Both the position numbers and the translations under genes were made by a program. Shown piece by piece: positions 1-8,344 of a DNA stretch of 41,080 nucleotides. Origin of the DNA: Flavobacteriaceae bacterium. GTDB lineage: Bacteria; Bacteroidota; Bacteroidia; Flavobacteriales; Flavobacteriaceae. The notes beneath the pieces are model-generated. The model saw nothing but the letters and a program-made list of their open reading frames with translations. It was not told where the DNA came from and did no database searches. How positions within the stretch are numbered: position 1 is the first letter of the stretch; every line of letters begins with the position of its first letter. The stretch is from NCBI GenBank assembly GCA_029248185.1, contig JAQWJV010000021.1, positions 1-41,080 of the forward strand, read 5' to 3'.

Positions 1-1
1 A

Positions 2-325
2 TATTTGCAATGGATGGGAATCAAAAAAAAAGAGAAACGACTGCGCTTTCTCAAAAATTATTGGCTACAGGCACTTGAAGACGTTCCCAATATCGTTATC
101 AATACCCCATTGGAAGATTCAAGAAGTTGCGGTATAGGAAACGTAGGGGTAAAAAACATCAAACCGGCTACACTTGCAAAAAGACTTTATGACGAATTTA
201 AAATCTTTACCGTAGCAATTGATTACGCCAATGTTCAAGGGTGCAGAATCACTCCCAATGTTTTTACAACAAGGAAGGAGCTGGATACTTTTATACAAGC
301 AATGAAATCAATTGCATTGGCATAA
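2..325 (+). CDS. Aminotransferase class V-fold PLP enzyme (C-terminal fragment)
   Basis: This is the last ~108 residues of a gene that begins before the window; the frame is open to base 2, so the in-window TTG/ATG codons are not starts. The segment GCRITPNVFTTRKELDTF matches the C-terminal small domain of fold-type I, class V aminotransferases (isopenicillin-N epimerase/cysteine desulfurase-like), where the Arg of the R-x-(T/S)-P motif binds the substrate carboxylate. The PLP-binding lysine and the large domain lie outside the window, so the substrate cannot be named. A Kazal lipoprotein gene follows 48 bases downstream on the same strand; no functional link is evident. Confidence 0.8.
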   Translation, partial: YLQWMGIKKKEKRLRFLKNYWLQALEDVPNIVINTPLEDSRSCGIGNVGVKNIKPATLAKRLYDEFKIFTVAIDYANVQGCRITPNVFTTRKELDTFIQAMKSIALA

Positions 326-373
326 AAGCTAACTGAACCTTTATTTAAAGATTAAATTCACTATTTTCATCCC

Positions 374-610
374 ATGAAAAACATTCATTACTTTTTGATT
401 TCATCGCTGCTTATTTGCATGAGTTGTGTTAAGAATACTGAAGTTGAAGAAAGCTGTATAGACGAAAGTTTAATTAATGAACAGGCAGCTTGTTATTTGA
501 TTTATGCTCCTGTCTGCGGGTGTAATGATGTTACCTACTCAAATGATTGTGTTGCACAAAATAACGGTGTGTTGAGCTTCACTGAAGGAGCTTGCGAAGA
601 AACTAATTAA
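374..610 (+). CDS. Kazal-type protease inhibitor domain lipoprotein
   Basis: This is a 78-residue small secreted lipoprotein. Residues 1-18 form a signal peptide ending in a lipobox (LICMSC, lipidated Cys18). After a short acidic linker, residues 28-74 carry one Kazal-like domain: Cys at 28, 40, 48, 50, 59 and 74, with the PVCGC and TYSNDC signatures and C-x7-C / C-x10-C spacing (40-48, 48-59). Kazal domains bind serine proteases as substrate-like inhibitors through a loop just after the second cysteine, here YLIYAP. In bacteria such lipoproteins are thought to protect the envelope or act on foreign proteases, but this one's target is unknown. It could share a transcript with the downstream miniprotein and pterin dehydratase. 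Confidence 0.8.
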   Translation: MKNIHYFLISSLLICMSCVKNTEVEESCIDESLINEQAACYLIYAPVCGCNDVTYSNDCVAQNNGVLSFTEGACEETN

Positions 611-621
611 AAAATAACGAT

Positions 622-714
622 ATGGAATGGTACATGAAAAACAGATGGTGGGTATGGTCAGTAACTGCAATTTATTTAGCCTATAGAATATTCACAAGTA
701 TCTATTATTCTTAA
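622..714 (+). CDS. 30-residue single-pass membrane miniprotein (hypothetical)
   Basis: This small open frame starts ATG at 622 and ends TAA at 712-714, immediately before the ATG of the next gene (taaatg). The product has a Trp/Lys/Arg-rich start (MEWYMKNRWWVW), then about 16 hydrophobic or aromatic residues (SVTAIYLAYRIFTSIYYS) that could span a membrane. The placement, filling the gap between two genes and abutting the pterin dehydratase start, argues for translation and possible coupling. Nothing in the sequence gives a function. It may also be a chance frame, since it is short. Confidence 0.45.
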   Translation: MEWYMKNRWWVWSVTAIYLAYRIFTSIYYS

Positions 715-996
715 ATGCAAGTATTGTCTAAAACTGACATTGACCAAAAATTAAATCAACAACCGCTTTGGAAATTGAAAGGAAAATATATTTTCCGGAC
801 ATTTACTTTCGAAGAATTTATCCAAGCAATTGAATTCATTAATAAGGTTGCAGGGATTGCTGAGACGCAAAATCATCACCCTGAAATAAAAAACAATTAC
901 ACATCAGTGCAGATTAAAATGACGACTCATGATGCCAATGGAATAACAAAAAAAGATTTCGCCTTGGCCTTAGCTATTGATCAAATTCAATTATAA
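715..996 (+). CDS. phhB: Pterin-4a-carbinolamine dehydratase
   Basis: This 93-residue protein has the full length of the PCD/DCoH family. The conserved core is visible at 47-73: the NHHPEIKNNY block (His54-His55-Pro56) followed by His72-Asp73, the residues that line the pterin site. The enzyme dehydrates 4a-hydroxytetrahydrobiopterin formed by aromatic amino-acid hydroxylases, regenerating the pterin cofactor. No hydroxylase lies in this window, so it may serve an unlinked phenylalanine hydroxylase or another pterin/molybdopterin role. Its last codon TTA is the antisense of the stop codon of the convergent DUF1080 gene. Confidence 0.9.
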   Translation: MQVLSKTDIDQKLNQQPLWKLKGKYIFRTFTFEEFIQAIEFINKVAGIAETQNHHPEIKNNYTSVQIKMTTHDANGITKKDFALALAIDQIQL

Positions 997-1581
997 AGCG
1001 GTAAGCTGAAGATTTCTCCAACGTACTTTAATACCACCACCGTCATGAATTTGAAGGGCAATTGCACCTTTCCCTTGACCTATTTGATGATCTTTGAGTG
1101 TTACCATTGGAGTTCCGTTTAACCAAGTATCTACCTGATCTCCTACCACTCGTATTTTCATCTGATTCCACTCTCCCATTTTCAAGGCTTTGTCTTTCTC
1201 TTTTTCAGGTTTTATCAACCAACCTCTTCCATACGACTCATAAATTCCACCCGTATCACTTCCTGGAGGAGCAACTTCAACTTGCCATCCACTAACTTTA
1301 GTGCCTTCGACGGTAGATCTAATAAAAACGCCGCTATTTCCATTAGCCTCTTGTTTAAATTCTAACGTCAGTTCAAAATCATCATAGTATTGTGTGGTTG
1401 ATAAATATCCATAGGCTTTATCGGGTCCGCTTTCGCAAATCAATAAACCGTCTTCAACATACCATAACTCGGTTCCATGGATGTTCCATCCTTCTAGGTT
1501 TTCACCGTTAAATAAAGATTTTTGAGCCCAAAGGGATGCATTGAAAGACATCAGCATGCAAAGAAGAATACATTTTTTCAT
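991..1581 (-). CDS. Secreted DUF1080 (3-keto-disaccharide hydrolase-like) protein
   Basis: This 196-residue protein has a signal peptide at 1-19 (cleavage near LWAQ) followed by a single DUF1080 concanavalin-like sandwich. It opens with the typical KSLFNGENLEGWNIHG block and contains ANGNSGVFIRS, the SGWQVEVAPPGSDTGGIYES stretch and a C-terminal IHDGGGIKVRWRNLQL strand, all family hallmarks. DUF1080 domains bind or hydrolyse sugars, and some are reported to act on 3-keto-glucosides. No dehydrogenase partner is adjacent, so substrate and even catalysis are unproven here. The gene is convergent with, and overlaps by six bases, the pterin dehydratase gene. Confidence 0.85.
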   Translation of the reverse strand: MKKCILLCMLMSFNASLWAQKSLFNGENLEGWNIHGTELWYVEDGLLICESGPDKAYGYLSTTQYYDDFELTLEFKQEANGNSGVFIRSTVEGTKVSGWQVEVAPPGSDTGGIYESYGRGWLIKPEKEKDKALKMGEWNQMKIRVVGDQVDTWLNGTPMVTLKDHQIGQGKGAIALQIHDGGGIKVRWRNLQLTAL

Positions 1582-1681
1582 AAGTTCTATTTTGAAATAT
1601 GAATATAGCCAATTTGAGTTGATGATAATCGTTTTTATTTTAAAAAAAAATTAAAGTTTAATACCTTGTAGAAAAAAAATA

Positions 1682-3739
1682 ATGAAACATCATTTCCTAA
1701 CCATATTCATTCTTCTTATAGACATTGCTTTTTCCCAAATTGACCCAACAAATATTGATATTGTCCGAGACTCATATGGAGTTCCTCATATTTTTGCCCC
1801 CACGGACGCAGAAGTTGCCTACGGACTTGCTTGGGCTCACGCTGAAGATGATTTCAAAACCATTCAACAAAGTTATCTAGCAGGAAACAACCAATTGTCA
1901 AAAAGTATTGGGAATGCAGGTTTGGGTGCCGATTTTATAGCACAATTCATCGGTTCTGAAACTTTGTATAATGAACGCTATGAAAATGAAATCGGCTCCG
2001 CCTACAAAAAAGTAATTGAAGGCTATAAACAAGGAATCAACCGTTATGCAGCCACTCATCCAGAAGAATTACTGGTTGAGGGTTTCTTTCCCATTACGAC
2101 CAAGGAGATGATTCGATATGCACAACTTCAACTTTTTATTTCTTCCAAAGGAGATCAATGGGTACAACGCATTGTCAACAATGATTTAGACTATGATTTT
2201 AAAGCCGAGGAAACACCCAAAGGATCTAATACTTTTGCCTTTAATAGTACAAAAACCAAAGACGGAAGTACCTTTTTAGCCATCAATACACACCAACCTC
2301 TGGATGGGCCTGTTTCATGGTATGAAGCACATTTGTGTAGTGAGGAAGGCACTAATATCTTAGGAGCATTATTTGCAGGAAGTCCCAATATTTTAATTGG
2401 AACCAATGAAAATATAGCTTGGGCACATACGGTAAATCAACCTGACAAAACAGATGTTTTTGCTCTTGAAATGCACCCTAAAGATAAACTCAAGTATAGA
2501 GTTGATGAATCCTATTTAACACTTGAGCCTAAAAAAGCTAGGCTACAAGTTCGTGTTTTGGGGATCCCTTTGCACATTAAAAAAACATACTATCGTAGCA
2601 TTTATGGACCCACTTTAAAAAATAAGTCTGGCTTTTATGCTGTTCGTACTCCTGCCCTTTTTGAAATTCGTGCATTAGAACAATGGTGGAGAATGAATAA
2701 GGCAAAGAACTTTACGGAATTTTATAATATATTAAAAATGAAGGCTTTACCAGGTTATAATATCGGATACGCTGACAAAAATGACACTATTTTTTACATT
2801 TCAAACGGACTCATTCCTAAAAGAGCTAAAGGATATAATTGGGCAGAAGTAGTTCCTGGAAATACAACCCAAACACTTTGGAAGGAAACCTATGCAATAG
2901 AGGAACTTCCTCAAGTCATCCAACCCCAGTCAGGGTATATATACAATGCAAACCACACCCCTTTTAGATCCAGTGACCAATCGGATAACCCTAAGGAAGA
3001 ACTCTTTGATTCAGCCATGGGTTTTGAAACCTATGACAACAATCGATCAACACGGCTTAAAACGCTGATCGATCAATATGACAAGGTAGATTATGTTGAT
3101 TTTAAAACAATAAAATACGATCATCAATATCCAAAACCATATGCCTTTAACTGGATGGATATAAATTATTTGGACCAATTAGATCCCAAAAGATATCCTG
3201 AAATAAAAAAACTAATCGAGCGATTACAGTCCTGGGATCGGAAGGCTGCCCCTAATTCTTTAGGAGCAGTTACTTTTGCTGTTTTATACGACCAGCTTCG
3301 CCCGTTTTATGCCATGCTACCACAACCCAAAATATTTCCCCCTGCAACACTGGTTCAAGCCCTCAGAAATACAAAATCATATCTCCTCAAACACTTTAAC
3401 ACCCTTGATGTTCGCCTCGGCGACTACCAAAAATTAGTGAGGGGGGATAAAGAACTTCCCATATTTGGCTTGCCTGATGTAATAACCGCCATGGCTGCCA
3501 GACCCTATAAAGAGGGAAAAGTTAAGGTGGTTAGCGGAGAATCTTATATTGAATTGGTTCGTTTTACTGAAAAGGGTCCCGAAATTGAGTCAATCATTTC
3601 ATATGGAAGTTCAGATCATCCTGAATCAGAACATTTCAATGATCAAATGGAACTATATGCATCATTCAAAACGAAAAAGATGACCATGGACAAAGAAGTG
3701 ATTTATCAAACAGCTAAAAAGATATATAATCCTCAGTAA
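1682..3739 (+). CDS. Penicillin acylase family protein (N-terminal nucleophile hydrolase)
   Basis: This 685-residue protein has a signal peptide at 1-18 (cleavage near AFSQ). Residues 24-55 (DIVRDSYGVPHIFA, then YGLAWAHAEDD) are the family's alpha-chain start. The beta chain would begin at Ser182 in the PKGSNTFAF block, where the family self-cleaves between Gly and Ser to expose the catalytic N-terminal Ser. HQPLDGPVSWYEAHL and ENIAWAHTVNQPDKTD are also typical. Known members remove acyl groups from penicillins, N-acyl homoserine lactones, amides or peptides in the periplasm; the divergent acyl pocket does not allow a choice. It is a single-gene unit facing bshA tail to tail. Confidence 0.88.
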   Translation: MKHHFLTIFILLIDIAFSQIDPTNIDIVRDSYGVPHIFAPTDAEVAYGLAWAHAEDDFKTIQQSYLAGNNQLSKSIGNAGLGADFIAQFIGSETLYNERYENEIGSAYKKVIEGYKQGINRYAATHPEELLVEGFFPITTKEMIRYAQLQLFISSKGDQWVQRIVNNDLDYDFKAEETPKGSNTFAFNSTKTKDGSTFLAINTHQPLDGPVSWYEAHLCSEEGTNILGALFAGSPNILIGTNENIAWAHTVNQPDKTDVFALEMHPKDKLKYRVDESYLTLEPKKARLQVRVLGIPLHIKKTYYRSIYGPTLKNKSGFYAVRTPALFEIRALEQWWRMNKAKNFTEFYNILKMKALPGYNIGYADKNDTIFYISNGLIPKRAKGYNWAEVVPGNTTQTLWKETYAIEELPQVIQPQSGYIYNANHTPFRSSDQSDNPKEELFDSAMGFETYDNNRSTRLKTLIDQYDKVDYVDFKTIKYDHQYPKPYAFNWMDINYLDQLDPKRYPEIKKLIERLQSWDRKAAPNSLGAVTFAVLYDQLRPFYAMLPQPKIFPPATLVQALRNTKSYLLKHFNTLDVRLGDYQKLVRGDKELPIFGLPDVITAMAARPYKEGKVKVVSGESYIELVRFTEKGPEIESIISYGSSDHPESEHFNDQMELYASFKTKKMTMDKEVIYQTAKKIYNPQ

Positions 3740-3753
3740 GAAGAGAATACGCT

Positions 3754-4881
3754 CTAAATACGGATTGCCTTATTGTAAATGTTTTCATATTGATTCACCA
3801 CTTTATCAATATTGAATATTTGGGCTTGCTTTTTCGCTTGATTTTTAAATTGCTTTAGTTTGGCTTCATCATTCAATAAGTGCAGTGCATTTTTTGCCAT
3901 AGAATCAACATCACCAACCTCAGACAGAAAGCCTGAAAAACCCTGCTTATTGACTTCAGCTAATCCTCCTGCATTGGATGAAATCACAGGAACACCATTC
4001 GCCATCGCTTCAAGTGCCACTAAACCAAAACTTTCCATTGCTGAAGGCAATAGAAATAGGTCTGAATAACATAAAATCTTATCAATTTCATTGCTATTTC
4101 CTAAAAAAAGAACCTTTTCTTTCAGTCCATTCTTCTTAACGTAAGCCATTGCCTTGTCCTTTTCCGGCCCCTCTCCTACCATCAACAATCGACTAGATAC
4201 ATGGGGTGAGATTTGTTCGAAAATTGCGATGACATCTAAAACTCTTTTGAGGGGACGAAAATTACTTATGTGGGTAATGATTTTATCTTCTTTTGGCGCG
4301 AGAAGACTTCGTTCACATGGCTTTTCTTTTTCCTCTAGTTTTAGTGCATCGATAAAATTAGGAATCACCTTAATTTCTGTTTTAATATCAAATAAACGCA
4401 AGGTATCCTGCTTTAAACTCTCAGAAACAGCGGTAACGCAATCTGAATGATTGATACTAAAAGTGACTGCAGTTCGATAAAAAGGGTGACTACCTACCAA
4501 GGTGATATCCGTTCCGTGTAAAGTCGTAACAATAGGGATCGATATTCCCTCATCCAACAACATTTTCTTTGCCATATAAGCCGCATAGGCATGGGGAATA
4601 GCATAATGTACATGTAAAACATCAATCTTATGCGCTTTAACAACATCAACTAAACGACTTGAAAGTGCTAGCTCATAGGGTTGGTATTTAAACAAAGGGT
4701 AATCAGGAACATTGACTTCGTGAAAATAAAGATTGGGGGTATTGATTATGTCGAGTCGAACGGGTTGATGATAAGTCACAAAATGGACATTATGTCCCAA
4801 TTTAGAAAGGGCAATTCCCAATTCAGTTGCTACTACTCCACTCCCTCCGAAGGTTGGATAACATACGATCGCTATATTCAA
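3754..4881 (-). CDS. bshA: N-acetyl-alpha-D-glucosaminyl L-malate synthase (bacillithiol biosynthesis)
   Basis: This 375-residue GT4 (GT-B fold) glycosyltransferase opens with the BshA-specific IAIVCYPTFGGSGVV block (3-17). The His-rich LHVHYAIPHA segment is at 89-98, and the nucleotide-sugar E-x7-E motif is Glu283/Glu291 within MESFGLVALEAMANG. It transfers GlcNAc from UDP-GlcNAc to L-malate, the first step of bacillithiol, the low-molecular-weight thiol of many Bacteroidota. The start is TTG at 4879-4881, since an in-frame TAG lies one codon upstream. It follows the GH3 fusion gene by 12 bases and is the last gene of the minus-strand operon. bshB and bshC are not in the window. Confidence 0.95.
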   Translation of the reverse strand: MNIAIVCYPTFGGSGVVATELGIALSKLGHNVHFVTYHQPVRLDIINTPNLYFHEVNVPDYPLFKYQPYELALSSRLVDVVKAHKIDVLHVHYAIPHAYAAYMAKKMLLDEGISIPIVTTLHGTDITLVGSHPFYRTAVTFSINHSDCVTAVSESLKQDTLRLFDIKTEIKVIPNFIDALKLEEKEKPCERSLLAPKEDKIITHISNFRPLKRVLDVIAIFEQISPHVSSRLLMVGEGPEKDKAMAYVKKNGLKEKVLFLGNSNEIDKILCYSDLFLLPSAMESFGLVALEAMANGVPVISSNAGGLAEVNKQGFSGFLSEVGDVDSMAKNALHLLNDEAKLKQFKNQAKKQAQIFNIDKVVNQYENIYNKAIRI

Positions 4882-4893
4882 AAGCTAATTTTT

Positions 4894-7809
4894 TTAATTG
4901 ATTAAAGCCTTGTAAACCAGGGCTTGCATTCGGGTTCTTACATTATTTTTACTAAAAGTAAAATCATCATTCGGGTAGGTTCTATTCGCTAAAATAATAA
5001 ATATTATTTCTTTTTCAGGATCTGCCCATGCATAGCTTCCCGTGTAGCCTGAATGACCAAAACTTAGTTTTGAGACACAACCACAAGTAGCACCATTGAT
5101 TCCCTCTAACTGTGGCTTATCAAAACCGATCCCCCGACGATTTCCTTCATCACAATAATGACAGGTATTGAACAAAGAAATGGTCTCAGGATTGATCAAT
5201 TGAATACCATTGAAATATCCACCTTGTAAATACATCTGCATCAAAGAGGCCACTTCATAAGCATTCCCAAATAAACCAGCATGACCTCCAACTCCGTTTT
5301 GCATCGCAGCCCCCATATCATGAACATAGCCATCTAAATCACTATGTCTAAAATAAGTATCGATTTCACTGGAAACAATTTGAGAAGCCTCAAAACGATC
5401 TAATGGTTTGAAACCTATTTTTTTTAATCCCAAAGGGTCAAACACAGTCTGCTTTACCAACTGATCGTAGGGAATTCCAGACTTGTTTTCAAAATACTTT
5501 TTTAAAAGATAATAAGGTAAATCCGAATACTTGTACTGCAAAGAATCAATCAATTCACTTTCCCGAATTTGAGTGTACATTTCTTCTTCAAAATCAGAAG
5601 CTAAAAATAAATTTTTCGCTACGGGGAGATTAAACTCTTTTGAAGCTTCCTTTCGATACATTGTTTTTTTGGGATACCCCTTTCTATTTAGCGTTTCTTT
5701 ATAAAAAGGAATCCAAGGCCAAAGGCGGGCATAATGAGACAACATTTGTTTTAAACTCAAATCAGACTTATTACTTCCACTCCAATCAGGTAATAGCTCA
5801 GCGACGGTGGTGGATAATGAAAGTTTTCCTTCATCAAAAGCTTGCATTACTAATGGTAGGGTTCCCAGTATTTTGGTTAAAGAAGCTAGATCATATAAAT
5901 CTGAATCCCTAACCACTTGTTTTCTTTCATACGTATGAAAGCCATAATTTTTCTGATATACAATCTTACCTTTTCGAGCAACTAATAACTGCATTCCTGG
6001 AGTCATCATAGAATCAATTGCCACTTGGGCTAAAGTGTCAAGGGCCTTTAGCTTGGATTCACTAAATCCAAGTGAATGGGGTGCCGCATAACCCAAACGA
6101 ACTCCTCCTTTAAGATCAATTCCCGACCCCTCTTTGAACGAGGGAGAAACATCTACAGGCAGTCTCCCCGACAGGGGTTGTGCTCCAAAAATCGCATCTA
6201 CGCTGAGTTCTTGTGCTTCATCACTGTTTTGATAACTCATCAGTATTGCATCAATACCTTGAATATTTTCAAGTGGCATTAAAGCATAAGGTTTTACAAA
6301 AAGATCAAGTATAAGTGTCTTATTTTTTGCAAGACTCTTTATAATTTGTAGTTCTTCTTTATTAAAATTAGACGCTTTCCATGGGGTTGCATTGGATCTA
6401 TGAAAACTAACAAGAAGTGTGTCATGTGCTTTTGTTTTTTCTATAGCATTTAGAGCTGTTACTTCATGAATTAGTTCTATCGAAGTATACTTTTGCAGTT
6501 GCTTTTGAAACGCATCCGAGGAATCATCCCCTAAAGCAATATGAGCCCATGATCTTTTCGGGTTAAGAGGAAGGAGAGCCTTTTCGTTTCTGAGTAAAGT
6601 AATTGCTTTTCTAAAGGCTTCACTGTAAAGTCGCTGATCTTCTACTCTATTCAAGTCTTCATATAGATTTTCAATTTCAACGGGCTTATACTGATTCAAT
6701 CCCACTTTATATTTTGCTCTTAAAATCTTTTTCACAGAATGGGCCAGACGCTCTTCGGTTATTTCACCTTTGAGATAAGCACGTTTTATCGCACTGATCC
6801 CATTTGGAATATCCTTTGAAATCAGAAGTAGGTCATTTCCCGCCAAAAAAGCAGCTAAATCAATATTACCCACTTGGGTATATTCAGAAACCCCATTCAT
6901 GTTGAGTGCATCCGTAACGATTAAACCCTTAAATCCTAAATCGCGTTTTAATAAACCTTGAATCACATCCTTTGATAAGGAGGTTGGTAAGCCTTTTTTT
7001 GTAATACTGGGTACATTCAAATGGGCAACCATTACAGAGGACAATCCATTGTCGATCAGCATTTTGTATGGAGACAGTTCTACCTGATTAATTCGGTCAG
7101 CAGAAAAATTCACTGAAGGTAGGGTCTTGTGTGAATCCTGTGCTGTATCGCCATGTCCGGGGAAGTGCTTGCCCGAAGTCAAAATACCCGCATCGTGATG
7201 TCCCTGCATAATCGCGAGAGCCTGACGCGAAACCCTTTCTTTTGAAGAACCATAAGATCTATTTCCTATAATAGGATTGTTAGCATTGGTATTAATATCC
7301 AAAACAGGGCTAAAACTGTAATGAATTCCCAGACGTTTTTCTTGTTCCCCCATGCGTTTTCCAATAGCACGCAGTATGAGTGTATCTTTAATCGCACCCA
7401 ATGTCATTGGCCAGGGAAAGGGCTTCACAGAATCCAATCGCATCGCAACCCCCCATTCTGCATCCATTGCAATAAGTAAGGGTGTTTTAGAGTGTGTTTG
7501 AAAACTATTAAGCCATTGTGACTGTTTTACCGGCCCTCCTAATGAAAAAACAAGACCCCCAATCTTGTGATTTTGAATCAAATCTAATGTCTGCTTATAA
7601 TGAGCGCTATCACGTTCAGTAAAAACCATGGGCATAAATAATTGCCCGATTTTTTCTTCCAAGCTCAGTGCTGTGTATTGGCTATCAACCCATTTTTTTT
7701 GATTGGCTATTTGCTCGGGTGTCACTGCTAGTGGATCAACTTCTTGTCCAAAAGAGAGCGAGGTAAAAAAGGAAAAAATAAAAAAGATTATTTTTTGTAA
7801 TGACTTCAT
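4894..7809 (-). CDS. GH3 beta-N-acetylhexosaminidase (NagZ-like) fused to a beta-lactamase-fold serine hydrolase
   Basis: The product is 971 residues. A signal peptide covers 1-21. A GH3 N-terminal TIM-barrel spans ~40-370, with the NagZ hallmark KHFPGHGDTAQDSH (214-227; His/Asp loop) and nucleophile Asp300 in VTDALNM. A GH3 C-terminal-like domain spans ~395-555. A beta-lactamase/penicillin-binding domain spans ~585-965, with SLTK (Ser643, Lys646), YSD (761-763, replacing YxN) and HSG (919-921). The first half should cleave GlcNAc from MurNAc in the periplasm; the second may hydrolyse an ester or amide bond or act as a carboxypeptidase. The architecture recurs in Bacteroidota. It lies between the small conserved gene and bshA in a tight operon. 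Confidence 0.92.
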   Translation of the reverse strand: MKSLQKIIFFIFSFFTSLSFGQEVDPLAVTPEQIANQKKWVDSQYTALSLEEKIGQLFMPMVFTERDSAHYKQTLDLIQNHKIGGLVFSLGGPVKQSQWLNSFQTHSKTPLLIAMDAEWGVAMRLDSVKPFPWPMTLGAIKDTLILRAIGKRMGEQEKRLGIHYSFSPVLDINTNANNPIIGNRSYGSSKERVSRQALAIMQGHHDAGILTSGKHFPGHGDTAQDSHKTLPSVNFSADRINQVELSPYKMLIDNGLSSVMVAHLNVPSITKKGLPTSLSKDVIQGLLKRDLGFKGLIVTDALNMNGVSEYTQVGNIDLAAFLAGNDLLLISKDIPNGISAIKRAYLKGEITEERLAHSVKKILRAKYKVGLNQYKPVEIENLYEDLNRVEDQRLYSEAFRKAITLLRNEKALLPLNPKRSWAHIALGDDSSDAFQKQLQKYTSIELIHEVTALNAIEKTKAHDTLLVSFHRSNATPWKASNFNKEELQIIKSLAKNKTLILDLFVKPYALMPLENIQGIDAILMSYQNSDEAQELSVDAIFGAQPLSGRLPVDVSPSFKEGSGIDLKGGVRLGYAAPHSLGFSESKLKALDTLAQVAIDSMMTPGMQLLVARKGKIVYQKNYGFHTYERKQVVRDSDLYDLASLTKILGTLPLVMQAFDEGKLSLSTTVAELLPDWSGSNKSDLSLKQMLSHYARLWPWIPFYKETLNRKGYPKKTMYRKEASKEFNLPVAKNLFLASDFEEEMYTQIRESELIDSLQYKYSDLPYYLLKKYFENKSGIPYDQLVKQTVFDPLGLKKIGFKPLDRFEASQIVSSEIDTYFRHSDLDGYVHDMGAAMQNGVGGHAGLFGNAYEVASLMQMYLQGGYFNGIQLINPETISLFNTCHYCDEGNRRGIGFDKPQLEGINGATCGCVSKLSFGHSGYTGSYAWADPEKEIIFIILANRTYPNDDFTFSKNNVRTRMQALVYKALIN

Positions 7810-7854
7810 AGAAATGAATTTGATACTAATTTAAACAAGCTTCTAAATCGAAGT

Positions 7855-8340
7855 TCAGCTCATAAAACGGCTGTGCCAACTCTGTGCTGCAGGTACTTCC
7901 CAAAATTTTAAAAAATCCCCCTTGTTGTCAACTAAATTATTAAAAACGATGGTTTCCTTGGTTACAGCTTTTGACTTTGCCATTTTACGAAACTCATTTA
8001 ATTGTTTATGTACAAAATATGCTCCCTGCTTAAAGGTCACATTCATTTTATCCAACAAGACTATGTCAAACTGTTTTTCCAAGTCTTGAATAAAGCGAAC
8101 AGAACTATCAATGGAACATCCGCTTGCTTGAGCGGTTTCTTGGTTAATTCCAATTACAATAAAACGATCGTGTGGTAAAACAAACCCTGCTTCTAAAGAC
8201 TGACTATGAGCAGTCCATTGAGCCAGAAAACTTGAAAGTGCTTCATTTATTTGTGAAATTTCCTCGGCTCGAAAAGGGCGATCAGAAGGATAAATCCATA
8301 TCCTGGCTTCATCGGGCAATTGATTAAAAGGGACTAGCAT
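7855..8340 (-). CDS. Conserved hypothetical protein (often labelled 'ABC transporter ATPase')
   Basis: This is a 161-residue soluble protein. Families of this kind in Flavobacteriia are often labelled ABC transporter ATPase, but no Walker A (GxxxxGKS/T), ABC signature (LSGGQ) or Walker B motif can be seen, and it is too short for a nucleotide-binding domain. It has a conserved-looking start (LPDEARIWIYPSDRPF) and a two-part alpha/beta composition with FIVIGINQ and FDIVLLDKMNVTFKQG strands. Function is unknown. It sits four bases downstream of the CCG Fe-S gene and 45 bases before the GH3 fusion, so it is probably co-transcribed with both. Confidence 0.75.
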   Translation of the reverse strand: MLVPFNQLPDEARIWIYPSDRPFRAEEISQINEALSSFLAQWTAHSQSLEAGFVLPHDRFIVIGINQETAQASGCSIDSSVRFIQDLEKQFDIVLLDKMNVTFKQGAYFVHKQLNEFRKMAKSKAVTKETIVFNNLVDNKGDFLKFWEVPAAQSWHSRFMS

Positions 8341-8344
8341 TTAT

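Noticed and set aside
1098-1295. Plus-strand open frame inside the DUF1080 gene
   Set aside because: It is antisense to a well-supported coding region and its product has no recognisable feature.
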